Source: Phlebotomus papatasi (taxonomy: Eukaryota; Arthropoda; Insecta; Diptera; Psychodidae). Taken from it: a DNA stretch of 64,000 nt. A program made the translations under genes and the position numbers. Location of the stretch: NCBI RefSeq assembly GCF_024763615.1, contig NC_077222.1, positions 85,684,001 through 85,748,000 of the forward strand. Reading direction: 5' to 3'. This document shows, piece by piece, positions 42,988 to 54,635 of this stretch (within the stretch, counting starts at the first letter, position 1; each line of letters begins with the position of its first letter). The notes under the pieces are model-generated. The model made no database searches. It had not been told where the DNA came from and saw only the letters and a program-made list of their open reading frames with translations.

Positions 42988-45212
42988 CAATGTGAAGAAA
43001 ATTACATAAAAAGACTTTTAAATATCGTAAGTAGTATTAAAAAGTCGGATATATTGATAAGTAAATAATGTTTCTTTGGTCTGCGAATCTATTTAAAGGA
43101 AAAAATATATTTTTTAATTCGATTTACTAATTTTCTTGTCATTCCTGAAAGAGTGCTAACTCATATAATTTTGTAGATAGATTTATTAAAGTCCCAAATG
43201 CACGAAAATTACTAAAGAAAAAACTTTCAATTTTGTAAATAAAATGCTGAAATGCCCAAAAGGAATACTAATCACGTCACCTCAAATATGAATTTATCTA
43301 AACAATTAAATGTTATTATTATTTAATGTTACGACTAATTCCCAGAATCTGCTTAAACCTGAAGGAGCGTACTCTAAACTCCGTGAACTCTAATGTTCTG
43401 TAGTAAAATAATATCGCTACTGTGTGCAATTTGATGAACATTCAATGGGAAATCGAGTGAAAAGCCCTCCTCCGGGGCATAATTAAAAATTCACTGTTGA
43501 AAAAAAAAAGTCCATTAATTCTCGCTAACCCTTTCGACAAAATATTTTGACTCTCCGCTTAACTCTTTTTCCTTCCATTCTCTCCTCCAAAATATAAATT
43601 ACCATTTGAAAACAATTGCAATCTGATATTATTACTCACTTCTGAGGCCCATTCACTGAGTCACGTGTCAGAGTACCCGCATATGTTTTTTTTCCAGAGG
43701 CACACGGGATTAAGGCAGAGGTCCATCATGGGCGAGTGTCGTGTGAAAATCCGCGCATTGGACGCCAAATGCAACTCTTTCCCCAGACCGCCAAATGCTA
43801 CTCCCCCTTTGTCTTCTGTCCTCACAATGTTATTCAATGTAAATTGCGCCGCAGTGGATGATATTAGAGGCATTTTTCAGTGTAATGCAATCACTTCGAG
43901 AAGGGGTTAATTTTTTATATACGTGCACTGCTTTTAGCCTTTTGCTGAACGATCAAATAGGGAGAGAGGGTGAATATGGAGGCAGAGGGTATCGGGTTTC
44001 TTCCATAATTACTGTACACACTCATGTATTATTTGAGAAATATACCACTCTGTGTGACGCAATGATACAGGCTAATGATAATCATTTGAGATTCCTACCC
44101 GGATGTCCAAGAACCATTGACGGGCGGTACACTCACATGAAATATTATCTTGTGTGAATGAATTAACCCTTTCATTTTCATGGGAATTACCACCGAAGGC
44201 AGACCACGGTCACAAAAGACACAGTCAAATGACAGGAGGGAGCTTCCTTTTTCCCAAACAATTTCATCCCGTCCAGGAAAATCTCATATGAACATCCCGA
44301 AAATTTTTACCCACTCTTTGTCATCCTTTTTGACTCAAAAGGATTCGCTGTGTCGTGAAAAGTGTCCATTTTCATGATTAGAGCCCTCTTCCAGGGCATT
44401 AATCATCAAAAAGTCCAGCACATCATATAATTCATTTCTCGGATATTGCTGCCACTGTAGGGGGTGGTTTATTTTCCACAAAATATATCCTTTCAATTGA
44501 TGGTGGATTTCAAGGTGAATTCACCCTCAATAAATCCACTGCAGCGTAAGTAAATACAGAATTATAAATTTGATTGCGATATTCCTGGGCTCAGGAACTC
44601 ATTTATGAAACATGAAAGTGATTGGGAGGGTGGAAAAAAAGCTGTTAATATTCTCGATAAATTACATAAATTTAGGTTAAAACTATTGGGGGCAGTAATG
44701 AAGTCGTGGAGATAAAAATCATTCAGAACAATAGGATATTCTACCCTTGAAACAATATTTACTTTGACACGCAAATGAGGACCGATTTCTCTTGTATCGG
44801 TCAAGGGATAACGCAGGAGGGATATCTTGTAACATGAAGAATCACGTTGCAGAGAGCCCTGTAATAGTGACTTACGATTTAGTGCCGGCAATAAAGATAT
44901 ACAGAGGTAATCGTTGGTATATTAAATTGCTCGAACTTAAAGAAAGAAAGATTAATTTTGTATACTTATACAATAAACATTTTTATTCAGCAATACATTT
45001 CATTTTAATCAATCAAAGTGAGTTGAGAATGTAAACCATTACTGAACAGCCAATGTTGTTCATAATTTCTTTATTTTTTCTTTACTTAAAGCTTTGGAAA
45101 TTTAAATTTAATAAAAGTTGTCACCAAAATACTATTCAATTTAATGCGGCCCTTATTATTTCAATTTGGTTTTTAAAATAAAATTCATTTTTCAATACGT
45201 TGAAGTCGGTGT
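42988..45212. other. Non-coding; repeat-free island 43.3-45.0 kb
   Basis: AT-rich to about 43.34 kb, then balanced repeat-free DNA to about 45.0 kb. Several overlapping frames of 65-109 codons on both strands (43.66-44.9 kb) have no domain. No gene supported. Confidence 0.45.
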
Positions 45213-46265
45213 CGACCAAAATACCGAAAGCCAAAATCCCAAATAAACAAAATACCAAACAGACAAAATCCCGAATGGGTCGAAATCTCAAATTTATCAA
45301 AATCCCGAGAGCCAAAGAGTCGCGAAAATCAAAATTCCGAAAAAGCAAAATCCCGAAAAAACAAAATCTCGAAAAGCCAAAATCCCGAAAAAACAAAATC
45401 TCGAAAAGCCAAAATCCCGAAAAAACAAAATCTCGAAAAGCCAAAATCCCGAATGGATCGAAATCCCGAATGCGCCAATATCCCAGAAAGATAAAATCCT
45501 GAGGGCCGAAATTGGGATTTTGGTCCATTCGGAATTTTGGGTTTTCGGGATTTTGGCCCATACGGGATTTCGACTTTTAACCCATTCGAGATTTTGGATT
45601 TCGCGATTTTGGCTTTTCGAGATTTTGTTTTTTCGGGATTTTGACTTTTAACAATTTTGACCCATTCGGGATTTTAGCATTTCGGGATTTTGACTTTGGC
45701 TTTTGGAATTTTCGCTTTTCGGGATTTTAGTTCTTCAGGATTTTGAATTTTCGGGATTTTGACCTATTCGGATTTTGGCTTTTCTAGATTGTAAGTTTTC
45801 GGGATTTTGACCCATTCGGTATTTTGGCATTTCGGATTTTTAACCCAATCGGGATTTTTGCTTTTCGGGACTTTCACACATTCAGGATTTCAACTTCGAC
45901 TTTGGCTTTTTGGGATTTTGGCTTTCGAGATTTTCGATTTTCAGGATTTTGATCCATTCGGGATTTTGTTTTTTAGGGATTTTGACCCATTCGGGTTTTT
46001 GGCTTTTCAGGATTTTGGGTTTTAGGGATTTTGACTCATTCGGGATTTTGGCTTTTCGGGATTGTGACCCATTCGGGATTTTGGCTTTTCGGGACTTTGA
46101 CCCATTCGGTATTTCGACTTTGTGTTTTTGGAATTTTCGTTTTACAGGATTCGTTTTCGTTTCGACTTTGGCTTTTTGAGATTTTCGCTTTACAGGAGTT
46201 TCGTTTTTCGGGATTTTGGCTTTCCGGGATTTTGGCTTTTCGAGATTTTGGCGTTCTGGATTTTC
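45213..46265. repeat. Mirrored minisatellite CGGGATTTTGGCTTTT / CGGGATTTTGACCCATT
   Basis: From about 45508 to 46265 two modules alternate on the plus strand: CGGGATTTTGGCTTTT and CGGGATTTTGACCCATT. From about 45213 to 45507 the same modules run in the opposite sense (AAAAGCCAAAATCCCG, AAAACAAAATCTCG), including a nearly perfect higher-order repeat at 45335-45450. The inversion point is near 45507. Because units are close to multiples that avoid stops, long open frames with GFWLFGIL-type periodic peptides appear on both strands; these are by-products, not genes. Confidence 0.9.
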
Positions 46266-47812
46266 TCCAGCACAGTTTCAGTCATTTTTCAAAATCCAAT
46301 AGATTATTTGTCCTTAATATGCAATTCTTCATGCACTTCTAAGTCAAAATTTTCCCAAAAATACAACATCTATGTTGATGTGTTTTTTTCTTTTGAGCTG
46401 CAGAACCTCATAACAGTCACTCATTGAATTTTAAATTGGAAACCAAATCTCCTCAATTGAAAAATCTTTTTTTTGCCTGAGAAATATGAAACAATTCCAA
46501 TTCAATTTCGCACCCTCCAAGTCTGATTTTTCTATACCGACCAACCCCTGACAATTTGTTGCGGGGTTCTTTTCATCGATGGTCACCAAATTGACTCATT
46601 TTGCCATCAAATTCATTGAACTCCAAATGAAGGCATATGAACCCATTTGGAAGGAGACACCCGGAGCCCTGCATTGTCTAAACGGGACACTTTTGGTTGG
46701 TACTGAAGGCCATTTTCTCTATTTGTAACCAATTACTTTGCTCACCTGTGATCATAAATCCACATTGCTGTAATTATGACACTAAAACACAAACAATTTA
46801 TCATGTCACTATCGTTGTCTCGAAATCAGTAGCAAGTTCCAGTCACTCCTTTGTATCGAGACACCCTGCTAGAGTCATCTAGAATGGTTAGCAGAAAATG
46901 GTCACAATCGTGCATTTGTGTGCATGGGCGAGATGGAGAAGTGCGGAGAAGCCAGGGAAAAAAATGATGAATGCATTTTTGTCATTCCATGAGCATTTGC
47001 CAACATATTAATCATTTTGGCTGAGCAGTTTACAACATAAAAAAAGTGCCCAAACAGATTCAAGCAACAACCCCATAAATTTTACTTTACACGAAATATG
47101 GTTTAAAACCCCATTTTTCGGTAACATATTTTTCGCAATGATAATTACTCTTAATTCTCCTTATATTGCCATGTGTTTCACTTTTTTTTCGTCCATCGGA
47201 GGGAAACACCAAATTTATCCTTGCAACCCTTCTGATTGATATCAGACAGATCGTAAAATGCATCCCTTTGCAATACAAGTATTTTTATGGTAATTACGGT
47301 GTCATGTCAACCACAAGTTGACAATATTTTTTTCTTATCAGTCTACCCTTCAGACATCCAGGTATACTGAGAAAAGTGGAACAGGTGTAAATAAATAGAA
47401 GTCTGTCGAAATTTATTATATTTCCATATTGTCGCGGTAATACATAATTGGTGGGAGGTGCACCCTCTTAATGACTTTCGCACCCCCTGAACGGTCTTGT
47501 AAAAATATGGTCCCTGTAATTTGCTATGAATGGTGGGTTTCGTCTCTATTTATTGCTATGTCAATTGTTAATCATAACGGCTATTGTTCCTAAGAGTATT
47601 CACCTGTTCATTTGATTATTTCAATTGTTCAGGACTAAGGATAATCAGGTGGAATTATAGCAGGGTTAGTCACGCTGGTGTAATTTGAGCATTATAATTT
47701 CGATAAATCAGCCAAATCAGATAGAGACTCAATGAAAATGGCTGGTAATTGATATTAATGTCATTGTACGATTATATATGTTTGTTGAAAAGTAATTGTG
47801 ACTTTACAACAT
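46266..47812. other. Non-coding; repeat-free island 46.4-47.7 kb
   Basis: Balanced repeat-free DNA with no supported gene. Confidence 0.45.
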
Positions 47813-47970
47813 TAGAGGGAAGTAAGGGCACCTTTTAAACGGGATTTATCTTCTCTTTTTAAAAGAATTTAGGTTTATCATAATGCCATTTAGCACAATT
47901 TCAAAATAGGAGAAGAAAAAAAGCCCTATTTCAGAGGTATCCCAATTCAAAGGTGCCCCACTGTCCTCTA
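47813..47970. mobile_element. MITE, TAGAGGGAAGTAAGGGCACC ends
   Basis: Left TAGAGGGAAGTAAGGGCACC, right minus-strand TAGAGGACAGTGGGGCACCT; TA tips; 158 bp. The right half (AAAATAGGAGAAGAAAAAAA, then AATTCAAAGGTGCCCCACTG) matches 48242-48456, so the two are the same family. Confidence 0.85.
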
Positions 47971-48218
47971 TTTGTAAAATACATTTTTTTCCTATTTCCT
48001 GAAGGCTGATATGTTTGTCTTTGTGCACGTTTAAGGATTATGTAGAACACCCTATTTCTGTTTTTCGTGTATAAGGCGATCTGCAGATTAGAGGCTTAAG
48101 TCAATTGTCAGAAATATAAAATCTTAAGTCAGAATTATTCTAAAAGCAACCAGGAGAAGATGAGCAGCAGAAGTGTTTCAAAGATTAATTGCTTCTTACT
48201 AGTTACTCGAATTCACAC

Positions 48219-48238
48219 AGAGAGAGAAAGAGAGATAG
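48219..48238 (+). repeat. GA-rich simple sequence
   Basis: AGAGAGAGAAAGAGAGATAG-type run directly left of the next MITE. Confidence 0.7.
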
Positions 48239-48241
48239 CGG

Positions 48242-48456
48242 TAGGGGGAAGTGGGGCACCTTTGAATTGGGCAGCTTTGAAATTGAGCTTTTGTCTCCTA
48301 TTTTTAAATGAAACTGGACCTTATTATGATATTCAGCTCAACAAAACAATTGCAAAGCTAAATTGCATCATGATAAGGCTCAATTCCATTTGAAAATAGG
48401 AGAAAAAAGCCCAATTTCAAAGTTGCCCCAATTTAAAGGTACCCCACTTCCCTTTA
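48242..48456. mobile_element. MITE, TAGGGGGAAGTGGGGCACC ends
   Basis: Left TAGGGGGAAGTGGGGCACCT and right minus-strand AAAGGGAAGTGGGGTACCTT pair, and pairing goes on through TTGGGCARCTTTGAAATTG and AGC..CTCCTATTTT, making a long hairpin of about 70 bp per arm. Closely related to 47813-47970. Confidence 0.9.
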
Positions 48457-48660
48457 AATATAATCCACTTTTACAACTTTTTACCGGACTACAGGGCAAA
48501 CCGAAAAGACAACAACTTACGTTCTTTGGTAAGCTCCCTTTTTCCTCTCTTTCGCACAATTCTTCTTTATCACCTGTAAGACTAGGAATTTTGAGTTTAT
48601 TTCAAAATTTAATCCAATGATTTTTTGCATGTTTTGAAAACGTTTCAGTAGCAATCCAAA

Positions 48661-49616
48661 TAGGGGAGACTGGGGCACATGTAACCATTTTCGATAGATG
48701 CGAATTTGAGGTGATTTTCCAAGGACACCGTAATTTTTTGGAAAATCTCTCTTAGCTAATGTTTTACCCTTGGGTATAGGCAATACATCGAAGGTAATGC
48801 GGATGCTGGAAAACAATTGAGTTTTCCATAAAAATAAAATTTGTGTCACCGTGCATTTTTCTCTTTTCACAAAATACCTGGGGTAGAAGTAAACACTTTC
48901 TGGGGAGGATGTAAACACCCTTTTTTCCACCCTCGAAATTAACTTTGCACCACTTTCGATTATTTTAATTACTTAAGAGATATATAAAGACTGTATATTT
49001 TTCAAAAAATCACGACACTTTTTACAAAGAATAATTAAAATAGCAAAAAAAATAAAAGCATGCATATCAAAGACATTTTTCAATGGATTTTTCCCATATT
49101 TTGACATCATGTAACTTTTTATTGAACACAGTGCCACCAATTTTTTTTGTAATCTATGAATTATAGATATTTCGCATGAAGGTCAATTTCCCGCTCTTTT
49201 ACCTACTCATTTTTTGAAATTGAAATTGCCTGTTTACATCTACCCCAAATGCTGTTTTCTGACCAATTATTAATTCTTTTGAAATAATGAGAATCTCAAT
49301 TTGTCTAGTAAATGCATAAATATAATCCTAAAAGATGTAGGAAAGAACTGGTATTGCTACATTTCGATTATTTTACAAAGTTTTTAATTTCCAGGTGGAA
49401 ATCCAAATGACCAAAATAATCGAAATATCAACATTTTCGGGAAAAATGATTTTTATTTTTAAAGTATTAGGATTTAATTGACCAATTCATCTGTGGACAT
49501 ACATCCCCATGGTATCTATGAATGCTTATGGGTTTTATCCTCTGGAGTCTTAAAATTAATGAAAAAATCACAGTGTTTACAACTACCCCAGTTTACTACT
49601 GCCCCAGTTCCCCCTA
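48661..49616. mobile_element. TIR element, TAGGGGAGACTGGGGCA ends, 956 bp
   Basis: Left TAGGGGAGACTGGGGCACAT and right minus-strand TAGGGGGAACTGGGGCAGTA; TA tips. The interior has several words like GGGGTAGAAGTAAACACT and GGATGTAAACACC with complements (GTTTACATCTACCCC) near 49.23 kb. A minus-strand frame at 48517-48930 crosses the left boundary, so it is not a preserved element gene. No transposase recognised. Confidence 0.82.
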
Positions 49617-49659
49617 AACATTTCGTTTATTAACATCTATGTCAGAAAAAAAATTTCGA

Positions 49660-50060
49660 CATCGAATTTTTGAAAGGAGGGCTCTGAAAGGCCTATTTTT
49701 CAACCGAATTGCTTAAATTTTAAAATTTTGTAAAGGTTTTAATATTCGAATATGAATCAGTAAAGTACCCGTATTTAGACGTGATTTATATTCAACGAAT
49801 ATTTTTATTTATTAAATGTATTCATTCTTTCGATTTAGAGGCTAAGTATATATAATATAATTATAATTATATATAATATAATAAGTATATATAATATAAT
49901 ATAAGTAGGTAGAGACTTCCGATCTCTATGTCAACTATCTGACTTACTCTCCCCCATTCCTACTAAAACTATATGTTTTTTTGGTTAATTTCGAAAATAA
50001 CAGATAATTCTCTTATTTTCGAATATGATAGGGTCAATGCGAATATTTTGTCCTATGACC
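49660..50060 (+). repeat. Dispersed repeat fragment with AT microsatellite inside
   Basis: CAACCGAATTGCTTAAATTTT, TTTTGTAAAGGTTTTAATAT and GAATCAGTAAAGTA match the unit start at 32.25 kb. CTACTAAAACTATATGTTTT and TTTTCGAATATGATAGG match later parts. Between them, 49845-49906 is an expanded TATAATATAATT simple repeat. Confidence 0.55.
49845..49906. repeat. TATAATA-type microsatellite
   Basis: Irregular repeats of TATATAATATAAT over about 60 bases. Confidence 0.85.
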
Positions 50061-50520
50061 GAAAAATTTTCCAAGTAGAAATTTTTAATCTAAGATGTTT
50101 ATATCCTCTAAAATTATTTCATAGATAATATATAATAGATTAAACTCATATCAAGTTTAAATGTCGTATCATTTAGTTTTTGATAGATCTCAGTAAGTTT
50201 AAGTCGATAATAAACCGTTGTTGACCCAAAAACTAAAAATAATTAACGTTTTAGAACATTCTACAAAGCTGGGATAGCTGGGATGGTTTGCAATCATTTT
50301 TCCTTATTACTAATTATAAAAACTTTCTCTAAAAATCCAAGTTGTTATGAAATAATTTAAGGGAAATCATGTGGCTATAAAGGATACCTCTGAAGAGTCC
50401 TTAATACGGCCAGTCAATCGGTGTGGTTCTGGTATCTAGGCTGGTAATTTTAAAAGTTAGGAAGGTATTCAAATTAATAACCCGTATGTATATTTGCTAC
50501 GAAAGTGGATGAGAAACGCA

Positions 50521-50942
50521 TAGGGTAAGTGTGCCAAATTCCGTCCAGCTTACAATTTCGGCCACCTTTTTTGTTCCTCGAATTTCCATGAATTTTTAGT
50601 TTTTACATTCTCTAGATATTATACAATGCAAAAGAATAACAAAAAATGTAGCTTTCACAAACGAGATGACGTGAAAAAGGCATTGGAAGAATTCCTGAAG
50701 GGTAAGGAACTATGAGAATGAAGATGGCCGAAATAGGACACCGTCTACATTTTTATTCATTTTAAAATGTATTAAGAATGATTTTGGAGTAAATAAAGAC
50801 GATAAACTATCTACAAGGTTCTAAGCAACACTCCTTAAAAAGAAGTAATAAAAAAATCAATTTTTATTAAAGATATTACATTTCAAACTTGAGACTTTCG
50901 CGCTTGCATGCAACTATGCCGAAATTTGGCACACTTACCCTA
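50521..50942 (+). mobile_element. MITE, GGGTAAGTGTGCCAAATT ends (copy 3, complete)
   Basis: Left TAGGGTAAGTGTGCCAAATT and right minus-strand TAGGGTAAGTGTGCCAAATT are identical for 20 bases, with TA tips; 422 bp. The interior is nearly the same as 26183-26571. The shared short frame reads MQKNNKKCSFHKRDDVKK then ALEEFLKGKEL. Confidence 0.93.
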
Positions 50943-53790
50943 GGACTTCTTAACATTTTTTAGAATTTTGATTCCAAAAGTTCCACATTCATTTTGAATG
51001 TGAACTGTATCAGAAATGATTGACTGATAAGTAGCATCACTTCATAAAATTTGATTTAAAAGAGCGTCAAATCAGGCGGGAATGATTTTGTAAATTACTA
51101 AATTTTCTAACGAACCAGAGGACACCCTAAGGTCACCCTTCCTAAAACCAGATGACACCCAACCTTTCGAAGACAAACCTCAATCAGGCTGAAACCCTTA
51201 CTTGGATGTCCCAGAGATATCAGTGCATCACATCCTGTGGAAAAGTACTTTTGTTTCGTCTGCCATTGCTCTTGATTGATTGATGACGTCGCGTGGTGGA
51301 TGGATGGTCTCTTTGGCACTCACTCCCGTGAACTTGATATATGACCATCGAGCGGGCGGACGCGTGGCGCTTGCCTGACACTTCCGCTCTCGCGCGCGCC
51401 ATTTTTCCGCCTTTCCCGCCAAACTTCCATCAACACTCACTGAGCTACCAGAAAACGAATTGAACTCATTAATTATTTAGGCGTGTTGTGCCCATCATCA
51501 TCACCATCCCAAGCCCCGACGAAGGGTTCATCATTATCATTCTCACGGGCACCGACTGAGATGATAGTTGAAAATTCGTCATGCCAGAGTGATTAAATTG
51601 AGTCGGAAGCTAGTCGAGAGGTGGTTTTTGGGTGATTGAAGAAGGGGTTTCCCGAAAAATTTTGTCCTCATTTGCATAAAATGTAATCTATCTCGGGAAA
51701 TCACTTTCCCGCTCCTTCTGCTACCCAGATTAGGAATTGTTGCGAAGAAAGACTTTTAAAACATTGTGATTTTTTTCACCCTCGTCCTTTCTGGTGGCCA
51801 ATAATTCGCCATAAGTGACAGATTTGGTACTCGAGACGCTGTCAACCGTGAATTTTTTAAAGTGGAGTTGACAATAAATTTTTAAACTAACATAAGGGAT
51901 GATTTCATCGCATTTGCTAAATGCTTGGGATTTAATTTAAGGGTTTAATACGCGTCATGATTTCTCGGTTGAACGATTTGCCGAACAATCAAATAAATCC
52001 CTTTTGCGATATCAAATGGCCTCTTGGAAAGTCTCACCCCTTGGCATCCCACACGTATTAGAAAAAAAGAGTGCCTCCTTCCAATTCAATTGCATTTTGA
52101 TTTCCACACTCGAGGACGATTTTAAAGAGTTGCTGTTTTTAATTTCAATCAAACTCTCAAAAGAGATTATGTCAGCAGCTAAATGACATTCTGAGTGACA
52201 GGTGGGCTACAATATACAGAGATTTCTTGAGGCCCTTGAACGAATAATAGGACGCATTGAAATGGTATTAGAAAAAGGAGACTTGCACACTTGGCGATCG
52301 TGACATTTTCTTCGGAAAAATCCCATTCGAGAGATCATACGAACAATAGGAAATTAAATTTCTAAGCTTTCTCACTGAAAAGATCTTTCACTCATCTGTT
52401 GTACTTGTTAATATTATTCAAATCTTCCAACACACAAAATGCTCCTTAAGTGGCACTAAAGACCTCCAGAGATCATCGAAGTGGAAGCACACAAAGCAGA
52501 GATTAAACCGTACCTACTTGTTGGATATGTGTCCAAATCTCCCTTGCAGCATCCAGAGATGTCGACGCAGGAAAAAAAAGTATTAATATTCCAGATAAAA
52601 TATTACGAGTGCTTGATGATTTTCATGTGGAGATTGAAAAATAGGGTCAATGCACCTCAAGTGCAATGTGAGCGTCTCCATGAAGAGCATCCCAGACGAA
52701 GGAGGTAACTACACTCAGGAAAATCAATGCTACCACCTGTGGAGACACTTGGACCTTTCGTGTGAACTCAGGTGTTCCCCGAATCGAGATAAGGCGTTTC
52801 TGGTGTATAAATTGGGTCATTGAAGTCAAAGTTGATTTATTGGTGTTTTGTGAATTATTACCTCTCTTGTGTACTCAAAATATTAACACAATGTTTACAG
52901 TGACTTTATGAGATAAAGACCTTTAAATCATTCTTTAAAGTACTGAAAGAAAATTGAATATTGTAAATGGAACTTATGCATTCTAGTAAAAAAAATATAA
53001 GAATAAACTTTTACACAAAATTTTGCACTTTTAAACAGAGTAAAAGTTACCCACGAATTGGACTACTCTTAAGATTTGACTGTACATTTTTTTTTCTGAA
53101 ATTGCTAGTTTGAACGAATTAAAACCTTTTTCGTTTCTTTTAATTTTTATTATCTGCTACGTTTCAGGAAAATTATGTCCTCTTTATCAAGTGTAGAATA
53201 ATTAAGGAAGAAACACGTAAGGTAAGTATCGTTTCGTAAACATGGGGTAGTTGTGAACACTGATTTTTATTTTTATTTTTATTTTATTTGAACTTATGTC
53301 CACCATTTCTTATATGGACAAGGATTCATGTAGTATCTATGAAGCCATATAGGTCTCATACTCAAAACTGAAGTTACAGGCTTCCATATCCAAGATGCAC
53401 GGGTTTTAGGGTGGTCCACCATTTAATATATTCACTAAGCTATTACCAAACTACTGCCTTTCCCTTCCAACGACCTGGGCGCGCCAAATGGGTACCCTAA
53501 CTACAAGGTACATCCCGGACATTAACTCGTGAAGACTGAGTGAGAAACGTAACCGTTCGTATGAAGCTGAGACAAGGGGTTCAAGGAGCTGCTTCTTCGT
53601 GTTGAAACATCACAATTATGACTATGAATGAAGAAAGATTCCCCAAAAAACCATTCAAGCCATTATGAAGGGGTCTTGACCTCGGGAAAGACCTAGAACG
53701 AACAAAATGGATGAATCAAATTCAGAATCTTGCCAAAGAAACGTCTTGAAAATCGATCTCGAGTATCTTCCTGAAGTGGTGGATGAGCGA
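50943..53790. other. Non-coding; repeat-free island 51.1-52.8 kb
   Basis: Balanced repeat-free DNA from about 51.06 to 52.8 kb including the GC-rich block at 51330-51425, then AT-rich. Three overlapping minus-strand frames of 60-70 codons at 51.1-51.44 kb reflect the GC content. No gene supported. Confidence 0.45.
51330..51425. promoter_or_regulatory. GC-rich block with E2F-like site
   Basis: The only strongly CpG-rich block in the window: GCGGGCGGACGCGTGGCG, CTCTCGCGCGCGCCATTTTT, then TTTCCCGCCAAA (51412-51423), which fits the E2F consensus. GCCAT at 51398-51402 is also the Pho/YY1 core. It could be a TATA-less promoter or a regulatory element; no adjacent gene is visible, so this stays tentative. 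Confidence 0.35.
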
Positions 53791-53795
53791 CCGGC

Positions 53796-54447
53796 TTATG
53801 CCCTAGGCACACTTACGACTAAAGTCCACAGACGACTAAGCTCGTTCACAGCCAAGTCAGTTCCTGAAACACTACAAACGAGGCTTAATGTTCACTGGTG
53901 TTCACAAAACATAGAATTTGTGGGTTTTTATTAAGATATTTTTATTGTAATGTACATGTATTCTATTTAAAATAAAACTATTTGTAGAGTTGTATCTCAG
54001 TTCACGTACAATAAATCATTATTAATTGCAATTATTTGTGAGTTGGAAGCAATCTCGCGACTTAAGCCAATTTCCACGATTATAGTGAATAATTCTTGTT
54101 GTTATGCGTGAATTGAGAAGTAAATTTACAAGTAATTTCATTTTCAAAGGAGATTAGTGCATTTTAGTAGAAATAACTATATAAAAAACCCCAAAAGTTA
54201 TATTTTGTGAGTCGCAGTGAATGTTAAGCCTCGTTTGTAGTGTCTCAGGAACACACGAGCTTAGTCGCCTCTGGACTTTAGTCGCAAGTGTGTCTAGGGC
54301 ATTAGACTGCTAACTTTCTTACTAACTTAGATGTCGTCGCTTCTAGACATAAGTCGAGAGATGGCTTAAACTGATGAAAATCTAATCTAATCATTATTTT
54401 AATTATCATTACTTAAAGCCGTCTCTTGGCTTAAGCCGTAAGTGTGT
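53796..54447. mobile_element. Inverted-repeat element, CTAGRCACACTTACG ends
   Basis: The left arm (CCCTAGGCACACTTACGACT, AAGTCCACAGACGACTAAGC, CACTACAAACGAGGCTTAA) has its complement at about 54222-54303 (TTAAGCCTCGTTTGTAGTGT, GCTTAGTCGCCTCTGGACTT, AGTGTGTCTAGGGC). A further copy of the tip, CGTAAGTGTGTCTAG, lies at about 54439, preceded by GGCTTAAGC words. It is either one element with a duplicated right end or two overlapping insertions. Confidence 0.7.
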
Positions 54448-54474
54448 CTAGCACGTAAAATGCTGGAAATCTGT

Positions 54475-54635
54475 CCACCAGTTCCCTAAAGTCTACTGGT
54501 GGAATTAATCATTCAATTTTTGAATGTTTTATGGTCAATTTCTATGAAATAAAAATAGTGTTAAATATTGTACCAAATATAAATAAATAACTCTACCGGT
54601 CGAGTAGAGGTCGACTTTACGGCAATTTGCCTTAG
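54475..54635. mobile_element. MITE, TAAGGTAAAA family (copy 2, left end decayed)
   Basis: Interior and right side match 40339-40565: TTTTATGGTCAATTTCTAT, ACCAAATATAAATAAATAAC and CTCTACCGGTCGA.. then TTGCCTTA. The left tip is not recognisable. Confidence 0.65.

Noticed and set aside
44562..44891. 109-codon minus-strand frame
   Set aside because: No recognisable domain and a plus-strand frame overlaps it; no splice or promoter evidence.
45136..46427. Overlapping 70-141 codon frames with GFWLFGIL-type periodic peptides
   Set aside because: They are translations of the minisatellite in several frames and both strands, starting and ending at array edges.
48517..48930. 137-codon minus-strand frame
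   Set aside because: It straddles the left end of the 48661-49616 transposon and unrelated flank, so it is not a conserved gene of either.
51107..51440. Three overlapping minus-strand frames near the GC-rich block, considered as a first exon
   Set aside because: Peptides look like translated GC-rich DNA; no signal peptide or domain and no clear donor site with a downstream exon.
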